From: Streptomyces sp. SS1-1
GTDB taxonomy: Bacteria > Actinomycetota > Actinomycetes > Streptomycetales > Streptomycetaceae
Reading direction: 5' to 3'
DNA length: 64,000 nucleotides
Assembly (NCBI RefSeq): GCF_008973465.1
Contig: NZ_WBXN01000004.1
Span: forward strand, 186,001 to 250,000
Shown: positions 50,589 through 60,539 of the stretch, piece after piece
Numbering within the stretch: the stretch's first letter is position 1
Layout: each line of letters opens with the position of its first letter
Made by a program: the position numbers and the translations under genes
Notes under the pieces: generated by a model
What the model was told of the DNA's origin: nothing
Databases searched by the model: none
The model's input: only the letters and a program-made list of their open reading frames with translations

Positions 50589-53500
50589 GTGCCCGTCAGA
50601 TCTCAACACCCCTTGCCCCGCGCGATCCCTCCGGGAGCCGCCCGACGGCGTCACCGCCCGCTGCGCGCGACGGTCTGCGCGCTGCTCGCCGGGGCGCTGG
50701 GGATCGGCGTACTGACGGGTGGTGGCCTCGCCGCCGCGATGCCCGTCTCCCCTCCCTCCGCCGGGTCCTCGGGGTCGTCAGGCGGGTCGTCCTCCGGCAC
50801 CGACTACGCCAAGCTCGTCGACCCGTTCGTGTCGACCGCCGGGGACGACGGGAATGATCTGCCGGGCGCTCAGGCGCCCCACGGTCTGGCCAAGGTCAAC
50901 CCGCTGACCACGCCGAAGCGCAACCACACCGGGTACGACTACGACGAGGACCACATCGCCGGGTTCACGGCGACGAACCTCGACGGCGTGGGTGGCTCCG
51001 GAGGCGGGGGCGACCTGCTCGTCGTCCCGACCTCCGTCCAGTACGACAAGCGCCCCTCCCCCAGTACGTACGCGCACGCGTTCAGCCACAAGGACGAGAC
51101 CGCGACGCCCGGTTACTACCAGGTGGGCCTGGGCTCCCTCTCCGGCACCGCCTCGTCGGTCACGCAGGACTCCGGCACCATCGACGCCGAGATGACCGCG
51201 ACGACACGCACCGCGCTCGAGCGGTACCGGTTCCCCGCCGGGTCGGAGCCGAAGCTCGTCCTCGACCTCGCCAACAACTTCACCAGCCGCACGCGTTCGA
51301 CCCTCAAGGCGACGACGCTCCCCGACGGGACCACGGCGATCGGCGGGGTCATCGCGGGGTCGTTCAACGGCGCCGCGTACCAGCTGTACTACCACGCCAC
51401 CACGAACGTCCCCGTGACCTCCCTCAAGACCTGGGGGAAGGACGGGACGTTGAGCGGGGCGACGGCCCAGGACGGCACCGACACCGGCGCCGTCCTCGCC
51501 TTCGACCCGGCCGACCGCGACGACATCGAACTGCGCATCACCTTGTCGCCGGTCAGCGCCGAGCAGGCCGCGACCGATCAGCGCCACGAGGTGGACGGCC
51601 GCACCTTCGACCAGGTGCGCGCGGCGGCCAAGGCCGAGTGGAACGCGGCGCTCGGCGCCGTCGACGTGCGCGCCTCGGCGAAGTCCGACCCGGGGTCGAC
51701 GCTCACCAAGCAGTTCTACACGCACCTGTACCGCATGTACGCCCTGCCGGTGAACGCCACCAGCACCAGCGGCACGTACCGCGGCGCGGACGGAGCGGTG
51801 CACAAGGCGAACGGCTTCACGTACTACGACGGCTGGTCCACCTGGGACGACTTCCGCAAGTACTCCGTCGAGGCCTACATCGACCCGGCCACCTACCGGG
51901 ACATGATCCAGTCGCTGATCGTGCTCTTCGCCGACCAGCGCGTCTCCGGCAAGAGCCTCGGCAGCCTCACCCACTCGGTGCCGACCGTGCGCTGGGAGCG
52001 CTCGGCGGTCCTGGTCGCCGACGCGCTGTCGAAGGGCTTCAAGAACTTCGACCGCCTCGACGAGGCGTACCCGGCGCTGCTGTCGTACTCCGGGTACTAC
52101 ACGGGCGCACAACTGCGGCAGGGGTACGTCGCCGGTGATCCCGGTACGACCGTGCAGCGCGGCTACGACCAGTGGGCTCTGTCCGTCATCGCGGGTGCGC
52201 TCGGCAAGAAGGACGACGCGAAGAAGCTGCGCGCGCAGGCGACGATGGCCATCGACAACCTCGTGAAGCCCGGGGCATGGACCGCGGGCGACGGGACCAA
52301 GGTCGGTCTGCTCACCCCGCGTGCCGCGAACGGCGACTGGCAGAGCGCGGACTACGAGCGGTTCGAGGCGGCCGGCCTCTACCAGGGCACGCTGTGGCAG
52401 TACCACTGGTACGACGCCTATGACATGGACGGCCTCATCGAGGCCATGGGCGGCGCGAAGGCCGGCAAGGCCGCGATCCGGCACATGTTCGGCGAGGACT
52501 CCACCGTCGACGACGGCTCGACCATGCTGCACTCCAACGCCAACGAGATCGACCTGCAGGCCCCCTACCTCTTCAACTACGTCAGTGAGCCGAGCCTGAC
52601 GCAGAAGTGGGTGCGCGCCATCTACACGGGCGCCACCTGGAACCGGTACATCGCCACCGGTTCCACGAACGAAGCGCCCAGCTCCGGCGGCGAGTTCCGC
52701 CCTCCCGTCAAGACCCAGGTGTACAAGCCCACCCCGGACGGCTTCCTGCCGACCATGGACAACGACGCCGGCACCATGTCGACGATGTTCGTCGCGGCGG
52801 CCCTGGGCCTGTTCCCGGTGACCGCGGGCTCCAGCCAGTACCAGATCGGCAGCCCGTTCTTCGACTCCACGAAGATCACCTACGCCAACGGCTCCACGTT
52901 CACGGTGAAGGCCGACGGGGTGTCGCCGAGCAACTTCTACGTCCAGAACGCCACCCTCGGCGGCAAGCGGTTCGACAACACCTGGCTGGACTACGCGCAG
53001 ATCATCGGCGGTGGGACGCTGGCGTTCACCATGGGCTCCAAGCCCTCCCCGTGGGGCGCCCGCACCGAGCCGGCGTACTCGCTGAGCACCGACACCGACT
53101 CCGGTGGCGACGGCGGTGCGGGCACGGACAAGGGCAGGACCGTCGTCTCCGCCCGCCCGGGCACGGTCGACACCACTTCCGACGGCGCCGTGGACGGCCG
53201 TGTGCGGCTCACCCTGGACGGACCGGCGTCGTTCGCCGCGCACAAGGGCACGAGCCTCACCAAGAGCGGTGCGGCCCGCGTGACCGGGCTGCCGAAGGGC
53301 GTGACGGCGGACATCAGCGTCACCGGCAAGAAGACGGCGACGCTGAGCCTGGACGGCACCACCGAGGTCGACGCGCGCCTCGGCATCACGTTCCGCGACG
53401 CGGCTTTCGCTCACGGCGTCGCCGCCTCGACGGTGAGCGGCACCGGGATATCCCCGACCGACCCGCTGCGCGTCTCCGCCGCCGCGGTCCACCGCAAGGC

Positions 53501-56500
53501 CTTGGACGCGCTCGTGGACGAGGCGTCTCTCGTGCGCGGCGGCAACTACTCCGACGGCTCCTGGACCGTGTTCCGGTCGGCCCTCGAGCGCGCCCGTACG
53601 GTCCTCGCGGACCGCGACTCCGCGACGGGCACGATCATGGCCGCCGCCGACGCCCTGCACTCCGCCATCGACTCCCTCACCCTCGACGAGGGCGGTTACG
53701 CCGTCCTGCAGGCCGAGTCCCCCGACGAGAAGGAGGGTCCCAGCCTCACCAGTGAACGGAACAACTCGGACGGCAACCTCGGCGGGGTGACCGAGGGCTC
53801 CTGGGAGCGGTTCAGCAAGCTGGACTTCGGCGGCGTGGCCCCGCGCAGCGTCTCGGTGCGCTACGCCAACTCGCAGGCCACGAACGCGAAGCCGAGCAGC
53901 GTCGACATCCACGCCGGCACCGCCGACGGACCCGTCGTCGCGACCGTCTCCCTCCCCGGTACGGGCGGCTGGCAGTACTGGAGCACCGTCCAGGCGGCCA
54001 TCACCGACCCGGACGCCCTGCTCGCCGCGAAGAGCGCGACGTTCGTGTTCCACGCGCCGCCCGGTCAGCAGTGGGTGTCGAACTTCGACTGGTACCAGTT
54101 CTCCCCGTACGAGCTGTCCGACTCCCCCACGACCACGCTCGCGACGCTGACCGCGGTGAACAGCACGGCGACCGGGAACGGTTCACTGCCGCTCAACCTC
54201 GGCAACGGCATCTTCGAGAACGTCACGAACGGTGCGTGGGCGCAGTGGAAGGACATCGACCTGCGCGACGGGGCGGACACCGTCACCGTCCGCTATGACA
54301 AGCCTCAGTCGCGGGCCGCGTCGGACTCGCACATCGAGCTGCGCCTGGGCTCGAAGGACGGCACGAAGCGCGTCGACGTCCCGCTCGAGTACAGCGGTTC
54401 GGGCTGGGGCACCATCGCCACCGCCTCCGTCCCCCTCGACCCGGCCGTCTTCACCGGCGTCCAGGACGTGTACGCCGTCTTCGTCTCCAGCACGCACAAC
54501 TCCTCGCAGCCGTACGTGGGCAACGTCTACGCGCTGACCGTGACGCGGACCGCCGACGCGCCCGTGGGCTTCGACGCCACCGCGTTCCGCGCGCACAGCG
54601 GAGGCGGACTCAAGAGCGAGCCGGTCGGCTGGACCGGGTCGGGGTCCACCACCGACCTCGGCGGCACCTACGACGGGGCCTGGGTGGACTACGGGACCAT
54701 CGACTTCGGCGGCTCCCCGAAGAACACCGTCACGATCACCTATGTCAACAACTCGGCCCGCTGCGGCACGGGTTCGGCCGTCCAGCTCTATCTGGACTCC
54801 TTCCCGGCGAGCCCCGGCACGCCGTACGCGACCGTGCCGCTCCCGGTCACGGGCAGCGCGTGGTCGGCGGGAGGGACGACGAGCCTGACACTCCCCCAGG
54901 CGATCAGCGGCTCGCACGCCGTCCATCTGCGGCTGGTGACGACCCCGGACGCCTCGCACCCGTACGTCGCGAACCTGGGCCGGATCACCTTCAGCCACGC
55001 CGACGAGCCCGTCGAGACGGACAAGTCCGCGCTGCGGAAGGCGATCGAGCGGTTCGAGGGTCTGTCCGGTGACGCGGCGCGCTACGGCACGATCGACTTC
55101 GGTGTGTTCCTGCGGGAACTCGCCGCCGCACGCGCCCTCGTCGACGCCGACGACGCGACGCAGCTCGAAGTCGACGCGCACACCCGCAGTCTCACCCTCG
55201 CGGCGAACCAACTGGTCCCGCTGCCGCGGCTGAAGCTGGAGGACCTGGTCGCGACCGCGTCGGCCGTCACGGACGACCGCTACACGGACGCCTCATGGAA
55301 GGCGTTCACCACGGCACTCGCCGAGGCGAAGGCCGCGGTCGCGGACGACAAGGCGGCGGACAGCACTCTCACCGCCCGGTACGACGCCCTCCGTCACGCC
55401 CTGTCCGCGCTCAGGACCAAGCCGAAGACGGTGCCGGCCGCGCCCGACGCCGTGTCGGCGACCCCGTCCGGTTCGAGCCTGACCGTCGCCTGGGCCGCGC
55501 CCGGGGACACCGGCGGCTCACCGGTCACCGCCTACAAGGTCGTCCTCGACGACGGTCACGAGATCCGGATCGACGACCCGGACAGCCGCAGGACGACCTT
55601 CACCTGGCTGCGGTCCGGCAGGTCGTACACGGCACGCGTCCAGGCGGTGAACGCCTACGGCACCTCCCGGTCGAGCGCCGCCACGGCGCCCGTCGTGATC
55701 AGCGGCGGCACCCCGCAGAAGCCGGGCGTGACGTCCGTGACCACGGACGGCAAGCAGGTCCGCGTGACCTGGCGGGCGGCCGGCGACGGTGGTTTCCCGG
55801 TCATCGGCTACACCGTGGCCCTCGGCGACGGGACCACCGCGCACGTGCCCGCCACGACGGACACGGCGTTGCTCACGGCCTCGAAGGGGGCCAGGACGCA
55901 GACGGCCACCGTCACGGCCGTCACGGCGGCCGGAACGTCCGACGCCGACACCACGGCTGCCGCGACGGCCTCTGTGTCCGCCGGTCCGGACTCGGCGTAC
56001 GAGCCGTCGCCCTTCCCGGACGACGCGCTCGACGCCACCTACCCGTCGGACAAGTGGCCGGGCACGGATGGCGGGACGGGCTACTTCCTCGGCCTGCTGA
56101 ACGGCTTCAAGGAGCTCGGTCCGGGCATTCTCGCCGCCAACACCAAGGTGCCGGCGGGCGCTCCGCTCACCGCCGAGAACGACAGGATCGCCGTACGCGT
56201 CAACAACGCGGCGAACCAACAGCAGGTGGACCGGGCCGAGGTCGACGCCACCGACAGCTCCACCGTCACCATGGCGGACGGCCTCGGCTCCCGGCTCGGC
56301 CCGCTGTACCTGGACGCGCTCAAGGGCGGCCGGCTGCCGAAGACCAGCGCACTGTTCTCGCGTGTCACCAAGGGCCTGGACCTCGGCGGAGCGGCCAAGG
56401 ACCACTACGGTTACCAACGACCGTACGTGCGGCTCGGGTTCGTCGGTGACGGCGGTGCCGTGTACGAGTCGCAGGACCGCTCCTACGGCAGCCTCACCAC

Positions 56501-57569
56501 GAGCGGCTCGTATCCCAGCGGGCACACGTACGGCGGCTACGAGGCGGGCACCATCCTCGCCACGCTCCTGCCCGAGCTGGCCCCGTCGATCCTGGCCCGT
56601 GCCTCCGAGTACGGGAACAACCGTGTCGTCCTCGGGTTCCACTACCCGCTCGACGTCATGGGCGGCCGCATCGCCGCGCAGGCCACGGTCGCGCACCGCT
56701 GGGCGGACCCCGACTTCGCGCGGTTGCTGACTCAGGCCCACACGGAGATGCGGAACGTGCTGCTCGCGCAGTGCGAGGAGAAGGGGTACGGCGACACGCT
56801 GGAATCCTGCGCGGGTGAGCCGTACGCGGGCCTGAGCCCGGCGCAGCAGGTCGACCTGTACACGCGGCGCCTGGACTACGGGTTCTCCCGGGTGGGCAAG
56901 CCGGGACAGTCCCTCAAGGCGCCGTCCGACGCGGCGGCCCTGCTGACCACGGCCTTCCCGCACCTGACCACCGAGCAGCGGACGCATATCCTCGAACAGA
57001 CCGCGACGGACTCCGGCCGCCCGCTGGACCTCACGGCGGACGGTGGGGCGAGCTGGGAACGGATCAACCTGGCGGCGGCGATGTCGGCGCGTGTGATCGT
57101 GAACGCGGACGGTTCGGTCGAGGTGACGAACTTCCCGGACGCCACGAGGGCCGCCGACGCCGACGCCGCGGCGATCAAGGTGGGCGGCGTCGCGATCGAC
57201 GGGTTCGACCCGGCGGTGTCGACGTACGTCGTCGACTGGCCGAAGAACAAGAAGGTCCCGTCCCTCTCCGCCGTGCCGGCCCAGTCCGGGGCGCGGGTGA
57301 AGGTGAGTGAGGGCAGCTCGGTCCTGTCGTCACCCGGCCACCGGTTCACCACCCGCACCATCAAGGTGACCTCGGCCGACGGCGCGGTCACGCGGACCTA
57401 CACGGTCGGGTTCCAGCTCACGGATCGCGACGAACGGCCGGTCGCGGCCGGCGGCAACGGCGGCAGCCGCGCCGGCGGTGCGAGTTCGCCGGAGGGCGAC
57501 GGCTTGTGGTCGCCGTCGGCGGAGTGGGCCGATCCGCTGGGGATCGGCCGGGAGCGCGGCACGCGCTGA
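50589..57569 (+). CDS. Secreted GH92 alpha-mannosidase fused to CBM6, FIVAR, FN3 and PAP2 phosphatase domains
   Basis: 2,326 residues from the GTG at 50,589 (AGGAG upstream). An Arg-rich signal peptide (about 1-50) is followed by a GH92 mannosidase (about 72-820) with GYDYDEDHIAGF, WSTWDDFR, the catalytic-base region NDAGTMS and GLFPV. Next come a FIVAR helical repeat (about 967-1,034), three CBM6-like sandwiches (1,036-1,467), two more FIVAR repeats (1,475-1,610), two FN3 domains (1,616-1,799) and a class-A/PAP2 acid phosphatase (1,804-2,180; YQRP, PSGH, FHYPLD). An Ig-like domain (2,188-2,280) ends the protein, with no sorting signal seen. Exo-mannosidase and phosphatase on one chain suggest attack on phosphorylated mannan or glycans. 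It is controlled by a LacI-type operator and not part of the polyketide cluster. Confidence 0.9.
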   Translation: MPVRSQHPLPRAIPPGAARRRHRPLRATVCALLAGALGIGVLTGGGLAAAMPVSPPSAGSSGSSGGSSSGTDYAKLVDPFVSTAGDDGNDLPGAQAPHGLAKVNPLTTPKRNHTGYDYDEDHIAGFTATNLDGVGGSGGGGDLLVVPTSVQYDKRPSPSTYAHAFSHKDETATPGYYQVGLGSLSGTASSVTQDSGTIDAEMTATTRTALERYRFPAGSEPKLVLDLANNFTSRTRSTLKATTLPDGTTAIGGVIAGSFNGAAYQLYYHATTNVPVTSLKTWGKDGTLSGATAQDGTDTGAVLAFDPADRDDIELRITLSPVSAEQAATDQRHEVDGRTFDQVRAAAKAEWNAALGAVDVRASAKSDPGSTLTKQFYTHLYRMYALPVNATSTSGTYRGADGAVHKANGFTYYDGWSTWDDFRKYSVEAYIDPATYRDMIQSLIVLFADQRVSGKSLGSLTHSVPTVRWERSAVLVADALSKGFKNFDRLDEAYPALLSYSGYYTGAQLRQGYVAGDPGTTVQRGYDQWALSVIAGALGKKDDAKKLRAQATMAIDNLVKPGAWTAGDGTKVGLLTPRAANGDWQSADYERFEAAGLYQGTLWQYHWYDAYDMDGLIEAMGGAKAGKAAIRHMFGEDSTVDDGSTMLHSNANEIDLQAPYLFNYVSEPSLTQKWVRAIYTGATWNRYIATGSTNEAPSSGGEFRPPVKTQVYKPTPDGFLPTMDNDAGTMSTMFVAAALGLFPVTAGSSQYQIGSPFFDSTKITYANGSTFTVKADGVSPSNFYVQNATLGGKRFDNTWLDYAQIIGGGTLAFTMGSKPSPWGARTEPAYSLSTDTDSGGDGGAGTDKGRTVVSARPGTVDTTSDGAVDGRVRLTLDGPASFAAHKGTSLTKSGAARVTGLPKGVTADISVTGKKTATLSLDGTTEVDARLGITFRDAAFAHGVAASTVSGTGISPTDPLRVSAAAVHRKALDALVDEASLVRGGNYSDGSWTVFRSALERARTVLADRDSATGTIMAAADALHSAIDSLTLDEGGYAVLQAESPDEKEGPSLTSERNNSDGNLGGVTEGSWERFSKLDFGGVAPRSVSVRYANSQATNAKPSSVDIHAGTADGPVVATVSLPGTGGWQYWSTVQAAITDPDALLAAKSATFVFHAPPGQQWVSNFDWYQFSPYELSDSPTTTLATLTAVNSTATGNGSLPLNLGNGIFENVTNGAWAQWKDIDLRDGADTVTVRYDKPQSRAASDSHIELRLGSKDGTKRVDVPLEYSGSGWGTIATASVPLDPAVFTGVQDVYAVFVSSTHNSSQPYVGNVYALTVTRTADAPVGFDATAFRAHSGGGLKSEPVGWTGSGSTTDLGGTYDGAWVDYGTIDFGGSPKNTVTITYVNNSARCGTGSAVQLYLDSFPASPGTPYATVPLPVTGSAWSAGGTTSLTLPQAISGSHAVHLRLVTTPDASHPYVANLGRITFSHADEPVETDKSALRKAIERFEGLSGDAARYGTIDFGVFLRELAAARALVDADDATQLEVDAHTRSLTLAANQLVPLPRLKLEDLVATASAVTDDRYTDASWKAFTTALAEAKAAVADDKAADSTLTARYDALRHALSALRTKPKTVPAAPDAVSATPSGSSLTVAWAAPGDTGGSPVTAYKVVLDDGHEIRIDDPDSRRTTFTWLRSGRSYTARVQAVNAYGTSRSSAATAPVVISGGTPQKPGVTSVTTDGKQVRVTWRAAGDGGFPVIGYTVALGDGTTAHVPATTDTALLTASKGARTQTATVTAVTAAGTSDADTTAAATASVSAGPDSAYEPSPFPDDALDATYPSDKWPGTDGGTGYFLGLLNGFKELGPGILAANTKVPAGAPLTAENDRIAVRVNNAANQQQVDRAEVDATDSSTVTMADGLGSRLGPLYLDALKGGRLPKTSALFSRVTKGLDLGGAAKDHYGYQRPYVRLGFVGDGGAVYESQDRSYGSLTTSGSYPSGHTYGGYEAGTILATLLPELAPSILARASEYGNNRVVLGFHYPLDVMGGRIAAQATVAHRWADPDFARLLTQAHTEMRNVLLAQCEEKGYGDTLESCAGEPYAGLSPAQQVDLYTRRLDYGFSRVGKPGQSLKAPSDAAALLTTAFPHLTTEQRTHILEQTATDSGRPLDLTADGGASWERINLAAAMSARVIVNADGSVEVTNFPDATRAADADAAAIKVGGVAIDGFDPAVSTYVVDWPKNKKVPSLSAVPAQSGARVKVSEGSSVLSSPGHRFTTRTIKVTSADGAVTRTYTVGFQLTDRDERPVAAGGNGGSRAGGASSPEGDGLWSPSAEWADPLGIGRERGTR

Positions 57570-57577
57570 ACGGCTGA

Positions 57578-57607
57578 CCTGCCGCGGTCCTGTGGGCCGC
57601 GGCAGGT
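57578..57607. terminator. Bidirectional terminator between GH92 and Nudix genes
   Basis: Perfect 11-bp stem (ACCTGCCGCGG and complement, 57,578-57,588 with 57,597-57,607) and 8-base loop in the 46-base convergent gap. Confidence 0.85.
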
Positions 57608-57615
57608 GCAGGTCG

Positions 57616-58104
57616 TCACGGTGAGCAGTACCGATCGAAGATGTGCCGGCTGTCAGGCGTGAAGGTCCACTCCCGCAACGCCCGCCGCAGTTCCGGCTCG
57701 GTCAGCCACCCGTGCCAGGCCACCTCCCGTGGATCGGTGACGACGGGCTCCGGGGGAAGTTCGGCATCGCACACGCCGAGCCAGTGGGGGCTGAGCCCGG
57801 ACCGGTTGAGGAACGTGAACCGAGGCCGCACGGTCGCCCGCACACCCAACTCCTCGCACAGCTCCCGGGCGGCCGCCTCCGCATAGGACTCGCCGACCCC
57901 GGCGGCGCCTCCGACACCGAGTTCGTGGTGTCCCGGGAAGCGGCTCAGCCGCTCGGCGCGCCGATGGACGAGGAAGCGGCCTCGTTCGTCACGGCACACC
58001 ACCACGCCGACTCGATGCAGCCAGTTGTGCCGGACCGCTTCCGACCGGCTGACCACTCCCAGCACCCGGTCGTGCGCGTCGACGCGTTCCACGAGTTCAT
58101 CCAC
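57616..58104 (-). CDS. Nudix hydrolase
   Basis: 162 residues, GTG start at 58,102-58,104. The Nudix box GX5EX7REUXEEXGU is complete around residues 66-88 (GVGES, ARELCEELGV). The N-terminus DELVERVDAHDRVLGVVSR is that of the YfcD/IPP-isomerase-like subgroup of uncharacterised Nudix proteins. It probably hydrolyses a nucleoside diphosphate derivative, substrate unknown. It stands alone between a terminator and a gene-poor stretch. Confidence 0.92.
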   Translation of the reverse strand: MDELVERVDAHDRVLGVVSRSEAVRHNWLHRVGVVVCRDERGRFLVHRRAERLSRFPGHHELGVGGAAGVGESYAEAAARELCEELGVRATVRPRFTFLNRSGLSPHWLGVCDAELPPEPVVTDPREVAWHGWLTEPELRRALREWTFTPDSRHIFDRYCSP

Positions 58105-58499
58105 GTCTCATACGGTCCCAGGTGCCACTGACATCAGCCCCGTGTGCTCTGTCCTCGACCGGGACTCAGCCCGCGGCACGTACCAGCGCCGTCAGTTCGG
58201 CCACGGTCGTCCCGGCGTGGAGCCGAACGTCGAAGGTGTGGCCGTCATCGCACAACACCATTTTCCGAAGGCTCCCTCACCCGTATCAGTGCTCACTCGG
58301 CCCTGGCCCCGGACTCTTTCCGCACCATGCCAAGTCTTTCGGCGGTCGCCATGGGGGAATCCGTCACGTACCACCGCCGTGCGGATCAGGCCAGGAGCAG
58401 CGCCTTTCGGTATGCGACCGCTCGATAGCACCCCGCTGACCTGCTGTTATGCAGGATTCCGTCATTGACTGGCGGGAAATCGCTGGTTAGCTTCGGGGC
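58105..58499. other. Intergenic region upstream of the Lrp-type regulator
   Basis: 395 bases. Several short frames read through but none has a ribosome binding site or a recognisable product. The right end holds a dyad and a promoter, listed separately. Confidence 0.6.
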
Positions 58500-58500
58500 A
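58440..58500 (+). promoter_or_regulatory. Promoter of Lrp gene with upstream dyad; probable leaderless start
   Basis: TTGACT (58,465-58,470) and TAGCTT (58,488-58,493) are 17 bp apart, a good primary-sigma promoter. The expected transcription start falls at or next to the A of the ATG at 58,500, so the mRNA is probably leaderless; no ribosome binding site is seen. Ten bases upstream of the -35 lies CCTGC-TGTTAT-GCAGG (58,440-58,455), a perfect dyad and candidate site for the regulator itself. Confidence 0.6.
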
Positions 58501-59504
58501 TGGCCGAAGCAGCCCCCGAGGGCACCATCGACGATCTGGACCGGCGTGTCATCGCCGCGCTCCAGCTCAACGGGCGTGTCCCGTGGAGTGCGGTGGCGCG
58601 GTGGGTGGGTGCCAGTGAGACCACCGCCCAGCGGCGCTACACGACGCTTCGTGAGCGGGGGCTGCTGCGGGTGACCGGCACGCTGGAGCTGGACCGGACC
58701 GAGGGCGGATCCTCCATGATGGTCCGGGCCCAGGCCCGCCCCGGCCGGGGACTGGAGGCGGCGGCGCGGTTCAGCGAGAGCCCCGACGTGCGTTTCGTGG
58801 CCGTCGTCACGGGGTCGGCCGACCTCGTCGTCGACTTCGTCGCCCGGGACAACGACGACATGATGCGGATGCTGTTCACCGACCTCCCGGCGACCGACCT
58901 CATCACCGGCACGGAGGTCGTTCCCGTCATCCGTCCCTTCACCTCGGCGGCGATGTGGGACACCGGGCTGCTCCCGCCCGAGGCGGCGAAGGAACTGCGG
59001 CCCGCCGCCGACTCGTCCGACGTCATCGACCGGGACCGGGCGCCACAAGCGCTCACCCCGCTCGAGCAGGAGATCGCGGCGGCATTGAGGGAGGACGGCC
59101 GTATCCAGGTCAGTGTCCTCGCCCGGCGTCTCGGCCGTGCCGAGTCCAGTGTCGCCCGTGCGATGGACCGGATGATCTCCCGGGGTCTCCTGCAGTTCCG
59201 CACGCTCGTCGATCCGTCACTGCTCGGGTTCGACGCGGAGTTCATGGTGTGGTTGTCCATCGAGCCGGGGCGGCTGGATGCCGCGGGGCGGCAGCTCGCC
59301 AGGCACCCTGGGACGAAGTTCCTCGGCGCCACCACCGGCCGTTTCAATCTCATCGGGCACATGGTCCTCCCCCGCCGGGCGGATCTGTACCCGTACACCA
59401 GTGAGGTCATCGGGTCCCTGCCCGGGCTGATCGCGTCCGACGTGACGCTGCACCTCGCCACCGTGAAGTACTCGTGGCACCGGATGGGGCGGCCCACCGG
59501 CTGA
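58500..59504 (+). CDS. Tandem Lrp/AsnC-family regulator
   Basis: 334 residues, twice the usual Lrp length. Two units follow each other: helix-turn-helix IDDLDRRVIAALQLNGRVPW (about 9-70) with a RAM ligand domain, then a second helix-turn-helix TPLEQEIAAALREDGRIQVS (about 183-240) with a second RAM domain. Such duplicated Lrp proteins are common in actinobacteria and usually control the adjacent catabolic genes in response to an amino acid or related ligand. The downstream operon starts 84 bases later in the same direction. Confidence 0.93.
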   Translation: MAEAAPEGTIDDLDRRVIAALQLNGRVPWSAVARWVGASETTAQRRYTTLRERGLLRVTGTLELDRTEGGSSMMVRAQARPGRGLEAAARFSESPDVRFVAVVTGSADLVVDFVARDNDDMMRMLFTDLPATDLITGTEVVPVIRPFTSAAMWDTGLLPPEAAKELRPAADSSDVIDRDRAPQALTPLEQEIAAALREDGRIQVSVLARRLGRAESSVARAMDRMISRGLLQFRTLVDPSLLGFDAEFMVWLSIEPGRLDAAGRQLARHPGTKFLGATTGRFNLIGHMVLPRRADLYPYTSEVIGSLPGLIASDVTLHLATVKYSWHRMGRPTG

Positions 59505-59588
59505 GCCTCGGGCGGTGACTGTTCCGCCGCGCCCACACGGTCCCCGACCCGCACTCTTCCCGCTCGTACGACTCTCAGGAGCTCCCCC

Positions 59589-60539
59589 ATGCCCTCAGAA
59601 GACTCCGGCCTGCCCGCGGACAGCTGGCGCTGGCCAGAGGAGACGTGGCGCGGCCACGTCGACGCCGTGCGCGCCGGGCGTCGGCTGGTCCCGGACCGCT
59701 GGCCCGGCGGTGCCCGGGTCGCCGTCGCCCTGTCGTTCGACTCCGATCACGAGACGATCCCGCTGCGGGACGGCGAGACCAGCCCCGGCCGGCTGGCCCA
59801 GGGCGAGTACGGCGCCCGCGTGGGCGCTCCGCGCATCCTGAGCCTGCTGGCGCGCTACGGCGTTCCCGCCACCTTCTTCATGCCGGCTGTCTCGGCTCTC
59901 CTGCACCCCGAGGAGGCCCGCGCGTACACGGAGGACGGGCACGAGCTGGCCGTCCACGGCTGGATCCATGAGCGGAACATGCTCCTGGGCCGTGCGGACG
60001 AGCGTGACCTGACCGCGCGCGCCCTGGACACCCTGGACTCGTTGACGGGGCGGCGTCCGGTCGGCATCCGCACCCCTTCGTGGGACTTCTCCGCGTCCAC
60101 GCTGGCCACCATGCTCGAGCTGGGCTTCGCCTACGACTCCTCGCTCATGGCCGACGACGAGCCGTACGAGATCGTCGCCGAGGGGCGTCCCACCGGGCTG
60201 GTCGAGATCCCCGTCGACTGGATCAGGGACGACGCGCCCTACTTCACGATGGACCGTTACGGCGCCGTGCGCCCGCACAGCAGGCCCCGCGACGTGGGGG
60301 AGATCTGGCGCGACGAGTTCGACGCCGCCTACCGCGACGGCGGGGTGTTCCAGCTCACCCTTCACCCGCACGTCATCGGGCACCGCTCACGCCTGGTCGT
60401 GCTGCGCGAACTGCTCGACCACATCACGGCGCACCACGACGTCTGGTTCGCCACCCACGCCCAGCTCGCCGCCGCCGCCCGCACCGTCCTGGACGACTCC
60501 TCCGGTGCCCGTCCCGTCCCCTCGGAGCGCACGCCATGA
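59589..60539 (+). CDS. Polysaccharide deacetylase-family (CE4/PuuE-like) hydrolase
   Basis: 316 residues, ATG at 59,589 with AGGAG upstream. NodB-fold motifs: SFDSDHET (catalytic and metal aspartates, about residue 49), HGWIHE with metal histidines near 119, RTPSW near 161, and LHPHVIGH near 258. No signal peptide is present, so it acts in the cytoplasm. Cytoplasmic members include PuuE-type allantoinases and cyclic imide or peptidyl amidases rather than chitin or peptidoglycan deacetylases. In this operon hydrolysis of a cyclic imide, amide or N-acyl compound is more plausible than wall modification. The stop overlaps the transporter start (ATGA). Confidence 0.85.
   Translation: MPSEDSGLPADSWRWPEETWRGHVDAVRAGRRLVPDRWPGGARVAVALSFDSDHETIPLRDGETSPGRLAQGEYGARVGAPRILSLLARYGVPATFFMPAVSALLHPEEARAYTEDGHELAVHGWIHERNMLLGRADERDLTARALDTLDSLTGRRPVGIRTPSWDFSASTLATMLELGFAYDSSLMADDEPYEIVAEGRPTGLVEIPVDWIRDDAPYFTMDRYGAVRPHSRPRDVGEIWRDEFDAAYRDGGVFQLTLHPHVIGHRSRLVVLRELLDHITAHHDVWFATHAQLAAAARTVLDDSSGARPVPSERTP

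Noticed and set aside
50778..54053. A 1,091-codon minus-strand frame inside the GH92 gene
   Set aside because: Antisense shadow of a gene with unambiguous GH92 and CBM motifs; no ribosome binding site and no known domain.
50589..57569. GH92-PAP2 gene as part of the polyketide cluster (for example a vanadium haloperoxidase)
   Set aside because: The PAP2 fold resembles vanadium peroxidases, but the protein is secreted, fused to a mannosidase and has a LacI-type operator, so sugar metabolism is far more likely.
58122..58439. Small open frames between the Nudix and Lrp genes
   Set aside because: No ribosome binding sites, atypical codon use and no recognisable product; several frames are open at once, as expected for GC-rich noncoding DNA.
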